Assembly: GCA_936440205.1 (NCBI GenBank)
Contig: OW387138.1
Coordinates: forward strand, 33,437,541-33,501,540
Reading direction: 5' to 3'
Source: Lepidonotus clava
Taxonomy: Eukaryota; Annelida; Polychaeta; Phyllodocida; Polynoidae
Length of the DNA stretch: 64,000 bases
The notes beneath the pieces were generated by a model. It ran no database searches. It worked only from the letters and a program-made list of their open reading frames with translations, and was not told where the DNA came from. Of the stretch, positions 1-11,580 are shown piece after piece. How positions within the stretch are numbered: the first letter of the stretch is position 1; each line of letters opens with the position of its first letter. Made by a program: the position numbers and the translations under genes.

Positions 1-2994
1 GCAGTGTCTCGCCTCTGCCACCTACAGTCAGTAAATAGGAGCTACATCAATCATTCAGTTCACTGAACGGAGTCAATGCTCAAATACCAGGACCGCCGCA
101 GGCCGGGGAAGAATATATGCATGTATTTTTTTTGGAGACAAAAACAACTTTTGAATTTGATGTTTATTCACTAGGTTAAATATGTGCATAAATGGGTCAT
201 AGATTCTCCTCTAAATATCAGGTACAATTCCAAAATGCAATCGGAGAAGCGCAAACTGAATACACGATTGCACGGTTTACCTTATATGGGCATGTGACGT
301 CATTTGGCGAGTAAATTTCATTCTCTCAAGGGCGTCCTGCAAGACATTAGTCCAGTTGGTGTAATCACCAGAGTGGCCTCTGTGTGCTCGCAACTGGCGG
401 AACCGTGTAACTGTGTATTAGATCTAGGGGGGTCGCGTACTTAGGGAAGGCGGAATTGTATTTATAAATAGACATCTATATTGCTCCATAGCATCTGTAA
501 ATACTTTGGAACATAAAATTGGAGGTTTGTACGACGTACATATGTATGTACGTCGTTGTTGGACCTAGAACTAAAGAATGTGATAAACATAAAGAAAGAA
601 TTAGTAGCAGTTTTCAATTTGAACAAATACATAGAAAAAGATGTTGGTTTATTATCCCCCTAGTTACAGAAGGGGAAACTTTAATTTTGACGTGTGTCCG
701 GGTCGGCGATGAGTGAACTAGTTTCAAACTGTTAAGGCTGGTCCCTATGTGCACGTGGCGACCAATATTACAAAAATCAATGGCGACCAACGTGATAATC
801 GGTGGTCTATATAGCTAGTCGCGTGACGACTTACCATGAAAAGGCACTGTGATGTCTGGCAATAAAACAACTACTCGTCGTGGTTTCTGGGTGAAATATT
901 TGACATGTTCAATATATCTCTATACCCACCGACGACTAGTTAGTTGCTGGAAGACGTACTAAAGTGTCCTCTAATTGCCAGCAGATTTAGAACAACAGCA
1001 TCCCAACATGGCGATTAATTTTTGGTGACTGGACGACTAGTTAGTCGCCTGGCGACTATCATTTTCTTCTTGGTCACCGCTAAAAATGACTTATCGCTGA
1101 GGTTTAGTCACACCCCACCGATACCAGGGTTTATTGTTTGATCGGTTTATTGATTAATAATGTGGATCCTTTGTTCTCCCCGTCAACCGTGGTTTATTGA
1201 TTAATAATGTGGAGCACCGGTTTTTGTTGGGATTGAATGTCTAAGTTAATATTGCTTGACATTTAAGTGTATGTATAATTATGCCTTCCCAGGGCATCGT
1301 ATTACCATGGACAGAGGGTCACCTATAGTTATCGTATTGAATTTGTCTGAACTAATGACCATGCCAGTGTGGTATCGGAGAAACTGAGGTTATGCACATT
1401 TAACCATAATGCATAATGGTTTCATCTGTCGGTACTCTAAAATCAAATAAAAACGAGATTTGCGTCTGAATGAATTACCATCAGTAAAAATCACCAGGAA
1501 AATGCATATGATTTGCATTCGTTCAAAATTTGCTTCCACTCACAAGATCTAAACCCATTATGCCTGCATAGTATGTCAATTCTAGGATGACTAGTCATAT
1601 CTATTGTCATCCGACTAAATCATTTTGATAAAAAGCACTTTACCAGGATGCAATCCATATGATTTAGGTAGGGATTAATGGTTAAATATTGATCACATCA
1701 AGCTGGTACAAACTCGGGTCACAAAGGGTGCTGTAGGTCAGGTTTAGAACTTCCAACATACTACTAGGAAAGGAGCTTTTAGAACGAGTATAGCACGTAA
1801 TGGTTGGTTTCTGAGGCATAGTGTACACTACATATGTATGTGTACCCGATGCACTTGGTTGATAATGAAAGTAGTGGCTTTGTGACAATGGATTAGATAC
1901 TTTAATATGCATGTAGCAATAGATTTTGCGTCTCCTATAAAAGTAGCGCTTCCTGTACTTAAGGTCAGTGTCCTTTGATCTGTGAAGGGAAAAAACACCA
2001 ATCCTTTCTCTTCTCATTATTTTACATTCCTGTCATGTGCTTTAGGCCCATATGAGTGGTATGCGACCCAATATGATTATCTACCATTGCTCAGTAGCTC
2101 AGTAGAATCTAATAGGAATCTAGAATATTCTTATACATTACTTTTGTAAAATGGTTCATGTATTTTGATCAGTTTTGTTTAATCTAGGTTTGGAACAGGG
2201 AACTGAGTTATTATTTAACTATATGCACCAAACCCCTCTATAGCCTACACTGAAAAAAGTGAAAAGTCAATTCTGAATTTGAATTAGTTTTTTTAGAATT
2301 TGTAAATTGGACAATAAAAGTGACCAAACGTGGGAAATAGTGTTCTAAGTGGTGAAAATCATGAATTGGATTTGCAATCTCTTCTTTCAAATGATTCAAA
2401 CTATTTTTAAATATTCTTATTACCGGTCAACATATGCTCATCTGGACAATCAAAACCTCCCCTAATTGAGCTCATGTGCTTTTTTAATTATTATTATACC
2501 TAGTTGAAGAAAACAGTATCATAGAAAAAATAATAGTTTTCATAGCGTCATAATTGTTCAAAAAATGATAGTTTCTCATACAAATCTTCAATCAACTAGC
2601 AGTTTTCGGTCTTGGGAAGAAAAACATTTTTGCTAGAATATTTGAAAACAAATAGTTAATGTAATTTGAACATTCCTTTTTCTGTGCCATGGTAACCTGG
2701 TATCATTGCTAGTTCTGGTATCCTCTAAGAAATCAATGCTACATGCCAAATTACCCATAATGCAATTGTCATGAATGGGAAGAACATTTTTATAATTATA
2801 ATTAGATTCTCTGGAAAATTCTAGAAAGGTACTCATTTTTGGGAAAATATATAATATTAACATGTTTTTATCAATAACTCTGTTAATAATGGATTCAGAG
2901 CAAATGGTTACCAAATCCCATGTTTGGTCACAAATTTATCTTGATGTATAAATTCTAGTCTAATAAAATTCAATCCCAACATTATTATAGCATT
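1..2994. other. intergenic, no gene recognised
   Basis: No open frame here looks like a protein; the longest (minus strand, about 1682-2017) has no domain and a basic, low-complexity composition. Visible structure: a perfect palindrome at 531-556; a direct repeat of GGTTTATTGATTAATAATG near 1144 and 1191; and a 700-1110 stretch rich in GGCGAC and GACTAGTTAGTCG motifs in both orientations, probably a decayed foldback element. The rest is AT-rich and featureless to me. Confidence 0.6.
531..556. repeat. perfect 12-bp-arm palindrome
   Basis: The arm ACGACGTACATA is followed by TG and then its exact reverse complement. It could form a cruciform or be a dyad binding site. No gene start lies nearby, so its role is unknown. 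Confidence 0.75.
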
Positions 2995-3430
2995 ACTGTA
3001 TTTACCTGAGAAACAAGGCAAGGCAGGAATGGGGTAATAACATTTTAGTAGTATATTTAAAAATTACAGTAGTAATTGTTGTTGTTGTTATAATAAATAA
3101 CCGGTAGGTTGATAGTAATTATTTAAAAGAAGGGTGGTAGGGTGGGTAAAAATTGTATCAATGGAGTAAGGGTGGCGAGGTGAGTTGAGTGAATGGGTGG
3201 AAGGCGGAAACGGAAATGAGGTTGTGTGTATATGGAATATATGTAAGAGAAGTTTGTTGGTTTTGCCTTGTCTCTCTAGGTGGCAGCAATGACCACCAGC
3301 ACTCCAATTCGGGCGCAGTGAATCCATTACTGTATTTACTTGAGAAACAAGGCAAGGCAGGAATGGGGTAATAAAATTTTAATAGTATATTTAAAAATTA
3401 CAGTAGTAATTGTTGTTGTTGTTGTTATAA
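2995..3430 (-). repeat. 3' split direct repeats (B, A, B) of the Ngaro-like element
   Basis: Unit B, containing GAAACAAGGCAAGGCAGG and a GTTGTTGTT run, occurs at about 2995-3090 and about 3329-3430. Between them lies unit A (3148-3328), which matches the 5' terminal unit at 7547-7727. The B-A-B block marks the 3' end of a split-direct-repeat element. Confidence 0.8.
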
Positions 3431-3493
3431 TTAATAACCGCCAAACCTGCCAATGATTATGGGTGAGGAGGGTGGGTGAAATAATGAGGGGTT

Positions 3494-4480
3494 TTAATGA
3501 AGTGAAATCGCATTGATGAGAGCATTGTTGACTTTTCTATTGTCTTTCACGCATATGTATTTTCTGAAGGCGTCCGACTTCCAACCCCCATATTTTTGGA
3601 TTTGTGCATCTGAGCACCCCTGCACTGCGGCTTGTGTCACTGCCGCTTTTCTGACACTGTGGAGTGTATACTTTCGGTCGTTGACGCCACATGCCCTCAT
3701 GGCGGTGGCCCACACTGCCTTTACCACTGACACCGGAACTGGGTTCCGGTCTGCTTTGAACATGAACATTGAGTCCATTGGGGAGGAAGTAGGCGTATCC
3801 TGGTGCACTACCTCTATTGCAGCGATCGGGCATATCGGTTGTGCGTGTGCCCGCTGCAGAGTCACTGTCTTTGTCTGACCGGACCTTTGAAGGTTCTTGG
3901 CCCACTTGATCCGTACCGTCATCTGATCTCCATGTACGATGACGTCTCCACGGCAGAGGTGCCTGGTGGGGTTGAAGGCTGTGGCCATCGGTGGTAACAC
4001 CTCCGACTGACGCAGTACTGCGTAGTAGATGAGGAGTATCGCCGCTCGCGCGACATTCCCTATATGAGTATCCGGGAGGGCCCTGACAACAGCCCTTATT
4101 GTTGCTACCGGCATGGCGGGTTTGACCCTTGGCATGTATGACTTGTTCCTTTTTATGGCATCGATTGCCAAGTTCATCCTGTCGGAACCCGCCTGTGTCA
4201 TCGCGCCGCCCGCCAGGCGGATGTATGTCCGTACGTGAGCCGCATGGTTTGAGACTGTCGCCGGGGCTGCTATGCTATCGGTTAAATACTCGATGTACGC
4301 GCATAGCAGATGAGGGGGCAGCGTCAGTGGGTCCATCCCTGCCCGACGCGCAAAAGCCAGGTATGTACGTACGGCACTCTTCCTGTTGGCCATCGTGCCC
4401 GGTGCCCTGGCTGTCTGCTGCCGTCTGACCGCTCTCCGCGCCAGCGATTCGATAGCTGGATCTAGATGCAATATAAACAT
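3494..4480 (-). CDS. tyrosine recombinase of the Ngaro-like element
   Basis: An open frame of 328 codons with the features of a phage-integrase-type tyrosine recombinase. An N-terminal helical core-binding region covers about residues 1-120. The catalytic domain follows: Arg in LRQSE, Lys in IKWAKN, the HSVR box, GGWKS, and the Tyr nucleophile in FRKYI. Enzymes of this family integrate circular cDNA of DIRS-type elements without the target duplication made by DDE integrases. It is the last gene of the element, directly before the B-A-B repeats. Its start partly overlaps the RNase H region. Treated as part of a transposon fossil, not a host gene. Confidence 0.85.
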   Translation of the reverse strand: MFILHLDPAIESLARRAVRRQQTARAPGTMANRKSAVRTYLAFARRAGMDPLTLPPHLLCAYIEYLTDSIAAPATVSNHAAHVRTYIRLAGGAMTQAGSDRMNLAIDAIKRNKSYMPRVKPAMPVATIRAVVRALPDTHIGNVARAAILLIYYAVLRQSEVLPPMATAFNPTRHLCRGDVIVHGDQMTVRIKWAKNLQRSGQTKTVTLQRAHAQPICPIAAIEVVHQDTPTSSPMDSMFMFKADRNPVPVSVVKAVWATAMRACGVNDRKYTLHSVRKAAVTQAAVQGCSDAQIQKYGGWKSDAFRKYICVKDNRKVNNALINAISLH

Positions 4481-4499
4481 CGTTAAGGAAGTATGTACA

Positions 4500-6400
4500 T
4501 GGCATTACGTAGTTGAGGCCAAGAGTCTGGGTTATTTGTTGTGCCTCTACTTGATACTTCTGGTGGAGGTGGGACCTACTGAGTGCGTCGGCGAGTACAT
4601 TCATGCTACCGGTTACGTGATCAAAAGAGATTTCAACCTGAATAGTAGCCTGCATCATCCATACCGCGCACGCACTTTGAAGGAGGACTTTGTTCCGACC
4701 CCTCCTTGTACGCAGCACGTGCACTGCGGCGTTATTGTCGCACCACACTTGTACGTGTCCTGCCTTGGCTGCCTTGGACAGGAATGTGTGCAGTGCCATG
4801 ACCGTGTTGGCAGCTTCCAACTCTGTGATGTTTTCTGCGGGGTCGGTCTCATCTGCCACCTGTCCGGCATATGCGGATGTCTCGTCAGCCGCCCCGACAC
4901 CAGTTGGCACGCGTCGACCACTATGTGCCTTGTCGGTGTCGTGGTGGGTATTAGGGACGTACCATTCCAGTCTGCTAGAAATTCCAGTGCCCATTGGAAA
5001 TCTGCTCTCATGTCCTCTGAGATTTTGCAGAACGTGCCCTTCATGTCTCGCAATGCCTGCAACAGGCGGGAGACGAAGAGCCTCACTGGTCTTATGCATT
5101 TAGCCACATGTAATATGTGACCTATGATCGATTGTAATTGACGTCTGGTCATCGATCGCCTAGAGACAATACCACTGACCTGTTCCTGGATGTGTCTGAT
5201 CTTCTCCTCGGGCATTGAGATCGACATGTCCTCGGCGTTTATGATGACGCCCAGCCATTTTATGGCTTCGCCGGAGGCTGCGCCTTCTCCACAGCCTCCG
5301 GAAGACCCAACTCCTCGAACAGGCGCTTGGCCGTAGTGTAGCCCCTCTCTGCTGTGGGCTCATCTGGTGCGAGTATATTACGAGGTCATCCAAGTACATC
5401 CTCGCGACCACCCCTTTGCTGCGGAGGATACTCATGATGGCCAAGGCCACCCTCTGCATATGGAAGGAGGACGCTCTGCTGCCAAAGGGCATTGCTATGT
5501 CACAGAAATATTCCTCCCCCCATTTAAGACAGAGGAGCGGCCAGTCAAGTGAGTCAGAGCGGAAGTTTTTGTAGGCGTGGGCTATGTCGATGGTCGCCAT
5601 GTATGATCCCTTGCCCATCTTCACCATGTCGCATCGACTGTCGGCAGCGTGTGCTCCTGTTCAATACCGAATATGGAGTTCTTTGCAACATATGCGTTGA
5701 CCGACGCCTCATACGGGAATGTCATGTCCGTTATTACGCGTCGCTCCTCTGTGTCCCGCTTTGGGCGGGACATTAATGGCACCACATGACACCATGGGGC
5801 AAATGGGGGGTGCGCGTACGGGCCCTTAAGACCTCCCAGTGCCCCTTCCTTTTCGAGGAATTTGTTGATGTGCAGGGGGAATTGTGTCGCACTCTGGTGA
5901 TTATCTACTTGTGTAGTGTCCGACACCGGTCCCAGATATCCAAGGGGGAAGCCGTACTTAATAAATTCGACCACATCGGCGTACTCCCCCATGTCCGGCT
6001 TGTACGCTTCCCACACCTCAATATTGAGGTTAGATGGCAGCACCTGCCAGGCTCGCTGGGCGTTTGGCATACCAGACGCCTTTACGGCGTTATATATTTT
6101 TACCAAGTCGTCCTTAGCCTGTGCGTTCATTTCTGGCCAGTGCTCTGTCCTGTGTGCTGCAAAGACCTGTGGGCGTGTATCTATCCCTGGATTTACGCCC
6201 GTCTCCCACATGCGCCTGATGCGTTCAAAGTTTATTTTACCTGCGGCCTGGGGCTCGTCCCCCCTTTGTACCATTCGGAGTCTATTTTTGTCGCATGGGT
6301 CGCTCTTGTCCATCCCATTCTGATGTGTCTGCGGTGGCCCTGCTTGTATTCTGTGTATGGCAGTCTCCTCCGTCCTCGTACCTTGGCATTGATGTTCCTT
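4500..6400 (-). pseudogene. reverse transcriptase and RNase H region of the Ngaro-like element
   Basis: Reverse transcriptase blocks are recognisable on the minus strand: DIAHAYKNF, PFGSRAS and the catalytic YLDDL. RNase H follows with VVDAC, an ELEAANTV helix, VWCDNNAA and NVLADALSR, which supply the expected acidic residues. The order RT then RNase H then recombinase is that of DIRS/Ngaro elements. The region is broken and is reported as a fossil. Confidence 0.8.
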
Positions 6401-7546
6401 AACCTCCGGTGTCCGGCCTATACATTTTTTGGAAACCTTGGTGGTGGTTGTGGTGCGTAGTATGTCGGCTGCTGCAGGACCTGTTGCTGCTGGTACAGAC
6501 GGCTCGGCTGTATCGGTGGGGGTATGTGTTGCGGCGGCAACTGTTGTCCCATCTGGTATGTTTCCATTTGTCTTGGTGCGGTGTCCCTCTTTTTCCTTTC
6601 ACATTGGGTGATGCTATGGTTTCACTGCCTATTAACTGAGTCACAATATGAGCACTGGTGCATGAACTTAATGTGGCCTTCCCTATGATGGGCCCAGCAG
6701 CCCCGTGAGCACAACCCTGACACGTATTAACCCTTTAGACCCCAATCCGGCCATGGCTGCCCGAGGGTGTACTCCCCAAATACGGCCGTAGCCGACTGGA
6801 AAAATGACAATTTTTCCTTAATTTTCCCATATTTTTCCAATGAGAATCCTTGAATAAGTTTTCAACATACAAAAACAGCAAATATATTATTTTAAAGCTT
6901 ATCTAATTCTCTATGCAATACTTTAAACCAAGTATTTATAATTCTTATTGCCATTTGTGGGTGAGCATTTGAAATTCCTCAAGTAATAGAAATTTAAGGA
7001 ATTCCTGAGGGAAATCCATGGTAATCCCGGGGAAATACAGCAATTCATAGTTTCAATCTGTGGGGTCTAAAGGGTGAAACATGCGGCATACAACTTCAGT
7101 TGCGTTTTGTTGTTTGTTGCCATTCCGAGGGGGGGGGGGGGGTGGCCAATGCCGACCTAGCAGCCCCCACAGCCCCTGTAAAGGCGATACAGACCCTGGA
7201 ATTCTGAATGAGCTGCGTATCATGCCAGCCCAGGTTTCCTTTTTCCACCTGGTCCCATACATACTGACTCCAACGCCTAACTGCCGACCAGTCACGGTCC
7301 ATGGCGTGTTGGACCACGTCTTGTAAGTGGTCAAGTATGTATGGGTGGTCGCACTCGTCGTGCGCCTTACTATCCCTAAGCAGCCCCAATGTAGCACGAA
7401 TGTCCGCAGGCCTGGGCCGTCCGGCTGCCGGTGTTTGGGCGGCATGTTGTTCGGGGTGGGGGGTTGTGTCGGCGTCCAGTATCTTACCGTCGTAGACGTT
7501 CCCTTCTCCTTCGTGCCGTTTTTGACTTAGATGCACGCGGATGATA
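6401..7546 (-). pseudogene. gag-like region of the Ngaro-like element, with a MITE inside
   Basis: Downstream of the 5' unit A, minus-strand reading gives a Gag-like helical stretch (for example HLQDVVQHAMDRDW and WSQYVWDQVEKG) followed by Gln/Pro/His-rich sequence. The fold type is typical of DIRS-superfamily Gag. A separate DNA element (6731-7074) lies inside. Fossil, broken. Confidence 0.6.
6731..7074. mobile_element. piggyBac-like MITE, TTAA-type
   Basis: The left end reads TTAA then CCCTTTAGACCCC and the right end GGGGTCTAAAGGG, a 13-bp inverted repeat. The left flank is TTAA; the right flank is now TGAA. No coding capacity. A shorter relative with both TTAA sites intact is at 36542-36703 and a decayed one at about 39685-39887. 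Confidence 0.75.
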
Positions 7547-7727
7547 AAAATTGTATCAAGGGAGTAATGGTGGCGAGGTGAGTTGAGTGAATGGGGCGAA
7601 GGCGGAAACAGAAATGAGGTTGTGTGTATATGGAAAATATGTAAGAGAAGTTTGTTGGTTTTGCCTTGTCTCTCTAGGTGGCAGCAATGATCACCAGCGC
7701 TCCAATTCGGGCGCAGTGAATCCATTA
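7547..7727 (-). repeat. 5' terminal repeat unit A of the Ngaro-like element
   Basis: Matches 3148-3328 along its whole length in the same orientation, with about ten differences. It forms the 5' end of the element on the minus strand. Confidence 0.8.
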
Positions 7728-7859
7728 TCTTAATTGGAAATATTGAATAGCTGACTATATCATTCACAAATAATTGAAAATGATTAATGTTATTTTATTG
7801 TTATCTCCGAGATTTTACAAGTTTAAATAGATGTTAATGAAAAAAAATTGATGAATAAG

Positions 7860-9900
7860 TTTAGCTGTTATGAAGAAATGACAGTAGGAGACAGGGATCA
7901 TTTTTGAGAGAGATGAGAAAAATTAGAATGATGAGTAGTGGGCCGTTCTTTTATATAATTTACTTAAATGACATTGCTGACTGAATACATAACAGTGGCT
8001 TTTCAGCTGATGATACAGTTTTGTACACAAAAACGAATTCACTGTCAACTGCAATACTTGACCTGCAAGACGACACAGACAATGTCTCTTCCTGGTGTGA
8101 GGAAAACTGCATACACATAAACATAAATAAAACTAAACTCATGATTTTTGGGAGTAGGAAAAAGTTAAAGAGCATTGATACTCCAACACTCCAAATTGAA
8201 GGACAAGAGATTCAGAGGGTTCAATCTTACAGATACCTGGGAGTAACCCTCAACAAATAGTTATCTCTTGATACTCATGTCAACTTGACTATCAAAAGAG
8301 TCTCAGGCAAAATTTATTAGCTCAGGAAAATAAGACCTTTCATTACCAAAAAAGCAGCAACATTGATTTACAAAAATATGATGCTGGCAATTTTGGAATA
8401 CGGTGACATAGGGGGCGTTTCACACTCTTATATTCATGATCGTAATTTGAAATACGATCTTAAATTAGCAATTACGGCGTATGCATTTCTCACCAAGTAT
8501 TCTTTAACACCTATGACATTTGCCTCCTCTTTGGGCTGTTTAAAACCATTTCACACCATGGTTTTCTGGGTGTAAATTTAAGATAATATATCCATTTAAG
8601 ATCCATTTAAGTGCAATACTGCTCGTGAGCTATCATAAATTTTAAGATGATCAAAATATAGTGTGTATTATCTATGAATACAACAATGAATAAAATATTT
8701 TTCAATTCTGAATCAAACTTTGAATAATGTAGAATAATTATGAATAATAATTCTTTATCAATAACATATGTAACTATGATAAGATTGAAGATAAAGAAGT
8801 GTCATCAATTCTTGGTTTTCTGTAGTAAGTAGCTAAGACATTGCCATTTCACATCATACTTTAGAAATTGTAGTATCTTATATTCAATCTGGATTGCCAG
8901 GTTATTTTGGTTCATGCATTAAACACCAGATGGAGCAATGCTCCCACATTGGTGGGAAATACAAAACCTATAATGAATATGCATAGCTTACTGAAAACAG
9001 AATAAATTTATTATAGAAAATATTTTTGCTATAAAATGCAAAAAAAGACATCAAAATAGATGAATATGTTCAATATGGATTGCAATCTTTGATGCATTTT
9101 CTTTATTGATATAGTCATACAAAAGATGCATAGGCCAATGGTGCCACCTACCTTTAATAAGGGTTAGCATGTCCCACAGGTAAATTTTAATCCCCATTAG
9201 ATTGTCCTGTCATAAGTGCTAGCATAAGAAGTTTCAGATACGACCCTATGTGTAGAACAGATGGTCGTAAATGGAGCATCTTATCTTAGGACTTAAGATC
9301 GTAAATATGGCAGAGTGTGAAACGCCCCATAGTCCTGACCTCAGTCTCCAAAGTCTTGAAAAAGAAATTGCAAACATTACAAAATCAAGCCTTAAAATGT
9401 GCATTAGGGAAAGAAAAGACATATAGTTCTGTGAGACTTCATGAGGAAGCCAAAATACTCAAATTATCTTAGAGAAGGCAGCAACATATACTTCTTCACA
9501 TGTACCAGGTGTCACAGTTTGGTAACTTCAACCTCTGGAAAAAACAACATCCAACCAACATCAGAACTAGATCTAGCAAAAAAACACTACTGGTCATCAA
9601 ACGGCCAAAGGTGGAAAGATTTAGGAAGAGCCTATCATACCAGGGTCCGAAGTTATGGAATACCCTCCCTGAAAATATACAAAAGATCCAGGACTATCAT
9701 GCTTGTATAAACCCAACTGGCAAAGCGCAAGCCTATCAAAACAAAAACAAAATCAAACACAACAAACCCAAAACACCCTCTCAAAAAACAAAAACAATAA
9801 TAAAAAAAAACAAAGGCCTAAATTTGAATAAATCCGGTGCTATATCAACCCACGAAAGTTTAACCCAAACTAGCTGCCCTTCATTATATATGTCATAGCC
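7860..9900 (+). mobile_element. 5'-truncated LINE (non-LTR) fragment
   Basis: Plus-strand LINE reverse-transcriptase remains. Before 8021 comes a fragment like FYIIYLNDIAD, then the catalytic region SADDTVLYTK. Residues of the form LQDDTDNVSSWCEEN, NINKTKLMIFGSRKK and SYRYLGVTLNK are the typical RT thumb. The C-terminal tail at about 9590-9700 holds the LINE-typical SYQGPKLWNTLPENI. Frame changes and stops show decay. The type (CR1/L2/Jockey-like) is not resolved. A TIR element (8412-9328) is inserted inside; reading continues sensibly across the empty site. No endonuclease domain or clear 3' tail repeat was seen. Confidence 0.75.
8412..9328. mobile_element. 917-bp non-autonomous TIR element inserted in the LINE
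   Basis: The left end GGGGCGTTTCACACT is the inverted complement of the right end AGTGTGAAACGCCCC. Both sides are flanked by ATAG, a 4-bp target duplication. The subterminal TTATATTCATGATCGTAA is mirrored near the right end by CTTAAGATCGTAA. No credible transposase frame lies inside, so it is non-autonomous. A 4-bp duplication would suit Sola-like transposases, but that is inference. A similar right terminus, AGTGTGAAACACCCC, is seen at 11263-11277. Confidence 0.8.
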
Positions 9901-11282
9901 TTTCCCCATACTCGATTACTCATACTCCATCTCATTCCATCTCATACTTCACCTTTTTATTCCTTGTACAAACTTGCTCGTTAACTCCAATTAACTTAAT
10001 TCAGGGTTAAAATTGAAGTCTGTTTATCGAAAACCAACATCATATATTTGTTCTATTAACGTTTTATTGTTAATTTAGTTTTAGTTAACATTACCGTAAA
10101 AATATGTAAGGCCTGAGACTGGCAATCACTGGAAGACCAGCTAGTATCAAACTGCCGAAGTGTTGTATGTGCTTTTGTCCTCTTTGGTACTCAACTGTCA
10201 AGTTACAGGTTACCTTTAATGGGCCTCCAAGGAATACACTGTGGCTGATTGGCTAAGGTCAGAGCACTCAACAAGGACTCTAAAACCATTGTTAATATAA
10301 TAGTTTGTGTTGTTTCAGACAACTAACCACTCAGGATACTTATTGTTGGCCTTTTTTTTATTGCTTTTTTAGTTACTTTAGTGAAGAGTTACTTAGTGAG
10401 TGTTCACATTTTTTGTGGTGTTTATAGTTTTGAGTTACTTTTCCAGTATTCACTAATAGTTTGTCTAATTATTACAATACCAAGTTTTTAGGCCAAAATA
10501 ACGGCCATCCAGTTAATATTTGGATATAAAGACAGACTTGGGAAACTACACAACAAGTGGCGCTCGAGTTTGGTGCAGGTGCTGCCACCAAGTTCTGAGC
10601 TGGTACCCACTGGACATTGGTCAGTTAGGCTCTACCCACCACATACACAGGACTACCACCAGCAAAAAATTCTTTTTGTGTTAGGTTGTGAGGGCCAATA
10701 TTAGGTCCAGGCTATGTTACATAAACCAGGAATTCGCCCAACCATTGTCCAGAGTCATGTATTTCAGTGGATGGGATTTATATGAATACTGGGTGCCCAT
10801 GCATGTCTCATAAGGTCTTATTTTGGTTTTGTCAACATGACATGAGCCATGTCCAACTACTAAATAATGGCAAGCAAACCTGCATTGCATAATGCATTAA
10901 ATGAGTCAAGATCAAACAAATCAAAATATTACAAAAGGCTTCACATACATTTACTCATGTCCCCAGCCTCACCTGGAGGGCAAAACCCATTACATACAAT
11001 CAGTCAATTAATCTCTCAGAAAACATCTATCGCTGATAGTCAACATGTGTCAGACTGCTATTTGCAATGTACCTAATGAGATAATTATGCTTTTTTCAAT
11101 CATTTGGTTCTGAAAGTTTGTTGAAACTTTATGATATTATAATTATAGTTTACCATAATCATAACGCGATTCACACAAGCAAAATCGTAAAAATACATTT
11201 CTCACATCTTAAATTTTTATGCAAATTATGATAATTTCTACAGTCAATAATCTTGGCTTTTATAGTGTGAAACACCCCATTG
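9901..11282. other. intergenic, repeat-derived, no gene
   Basis: No gene seen. 10108-10165 resembles 46507-46570 (shared GGCAATC.CTGGAAGACC.G.GTAT). 10360-10490 resembles 26220-26350 (shared GAGTTACT and TATTCACTAATAG). From about 11130 the sequence matches 28700-28900 and 48240-48440, the repeated downstream flank of the receptor genes. A short frame at 10867-11076 has no recognisable feature. Confidence 0.55.
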
Positions 11283-11580
11283 TTAGACCGTAAAATGTAA
11301 TTCTACCGTAAAATGTAACTTGACAATATATCTTTGTTCTGATAAAAATATAAAGAATTTATATGGTGATGTAACCATAAACACATTTTATTAAACAAAT
11401 TTCATGGCAAATGACCAGTGTTGTGATAACTTGCATCGTTGCACAATCCTGCATTAGTGCAAGAATAGCTGTCCTTCCCTAACCTGATAATGTTTGATAA
11501 ATATTTCATCATCATTGGTCTTTTTTATATGATATATATAATGAAAAGATGATCGTCAGGGCTGTTTAATGAATTTAATT

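Larger units (their letters stand above)
2995..7727 (-). mobile_element. Ngaro-like YR retrotransposon fossil (DIRS superfamily)
   Basis: A tyrosine-recombinase retrotransposon read on the minus strand: gag-like region, then reverse transcriptase, RNase H and a tyrosine recombinase. This order and the absence of an integrase or protease are typical of the DIRS superfamily. The ends show split direct repeats: unit A at 7547-7727 (5' end) and again at 3148-3328, and unit B at about 3329-3430 and about 2995-3090. In transcript order this reads A, genes, B, A, B, the arrangement known for Ngaro and PAT elements. The body is GC-richer than its surroundings. A TTAA-type MITE sits in the gag-proximal part. 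The element is broken in several places (about three to five) but the recombinase frame looks whole. The A copies differ at about ten positions, suggesting a fairly young element. Confidence 0.85.

Noticed and set aside
1682-2017. 111-codon minus-strand frame
   Set aside because: No domain, no splice context, composition like random AT-rich DNA.
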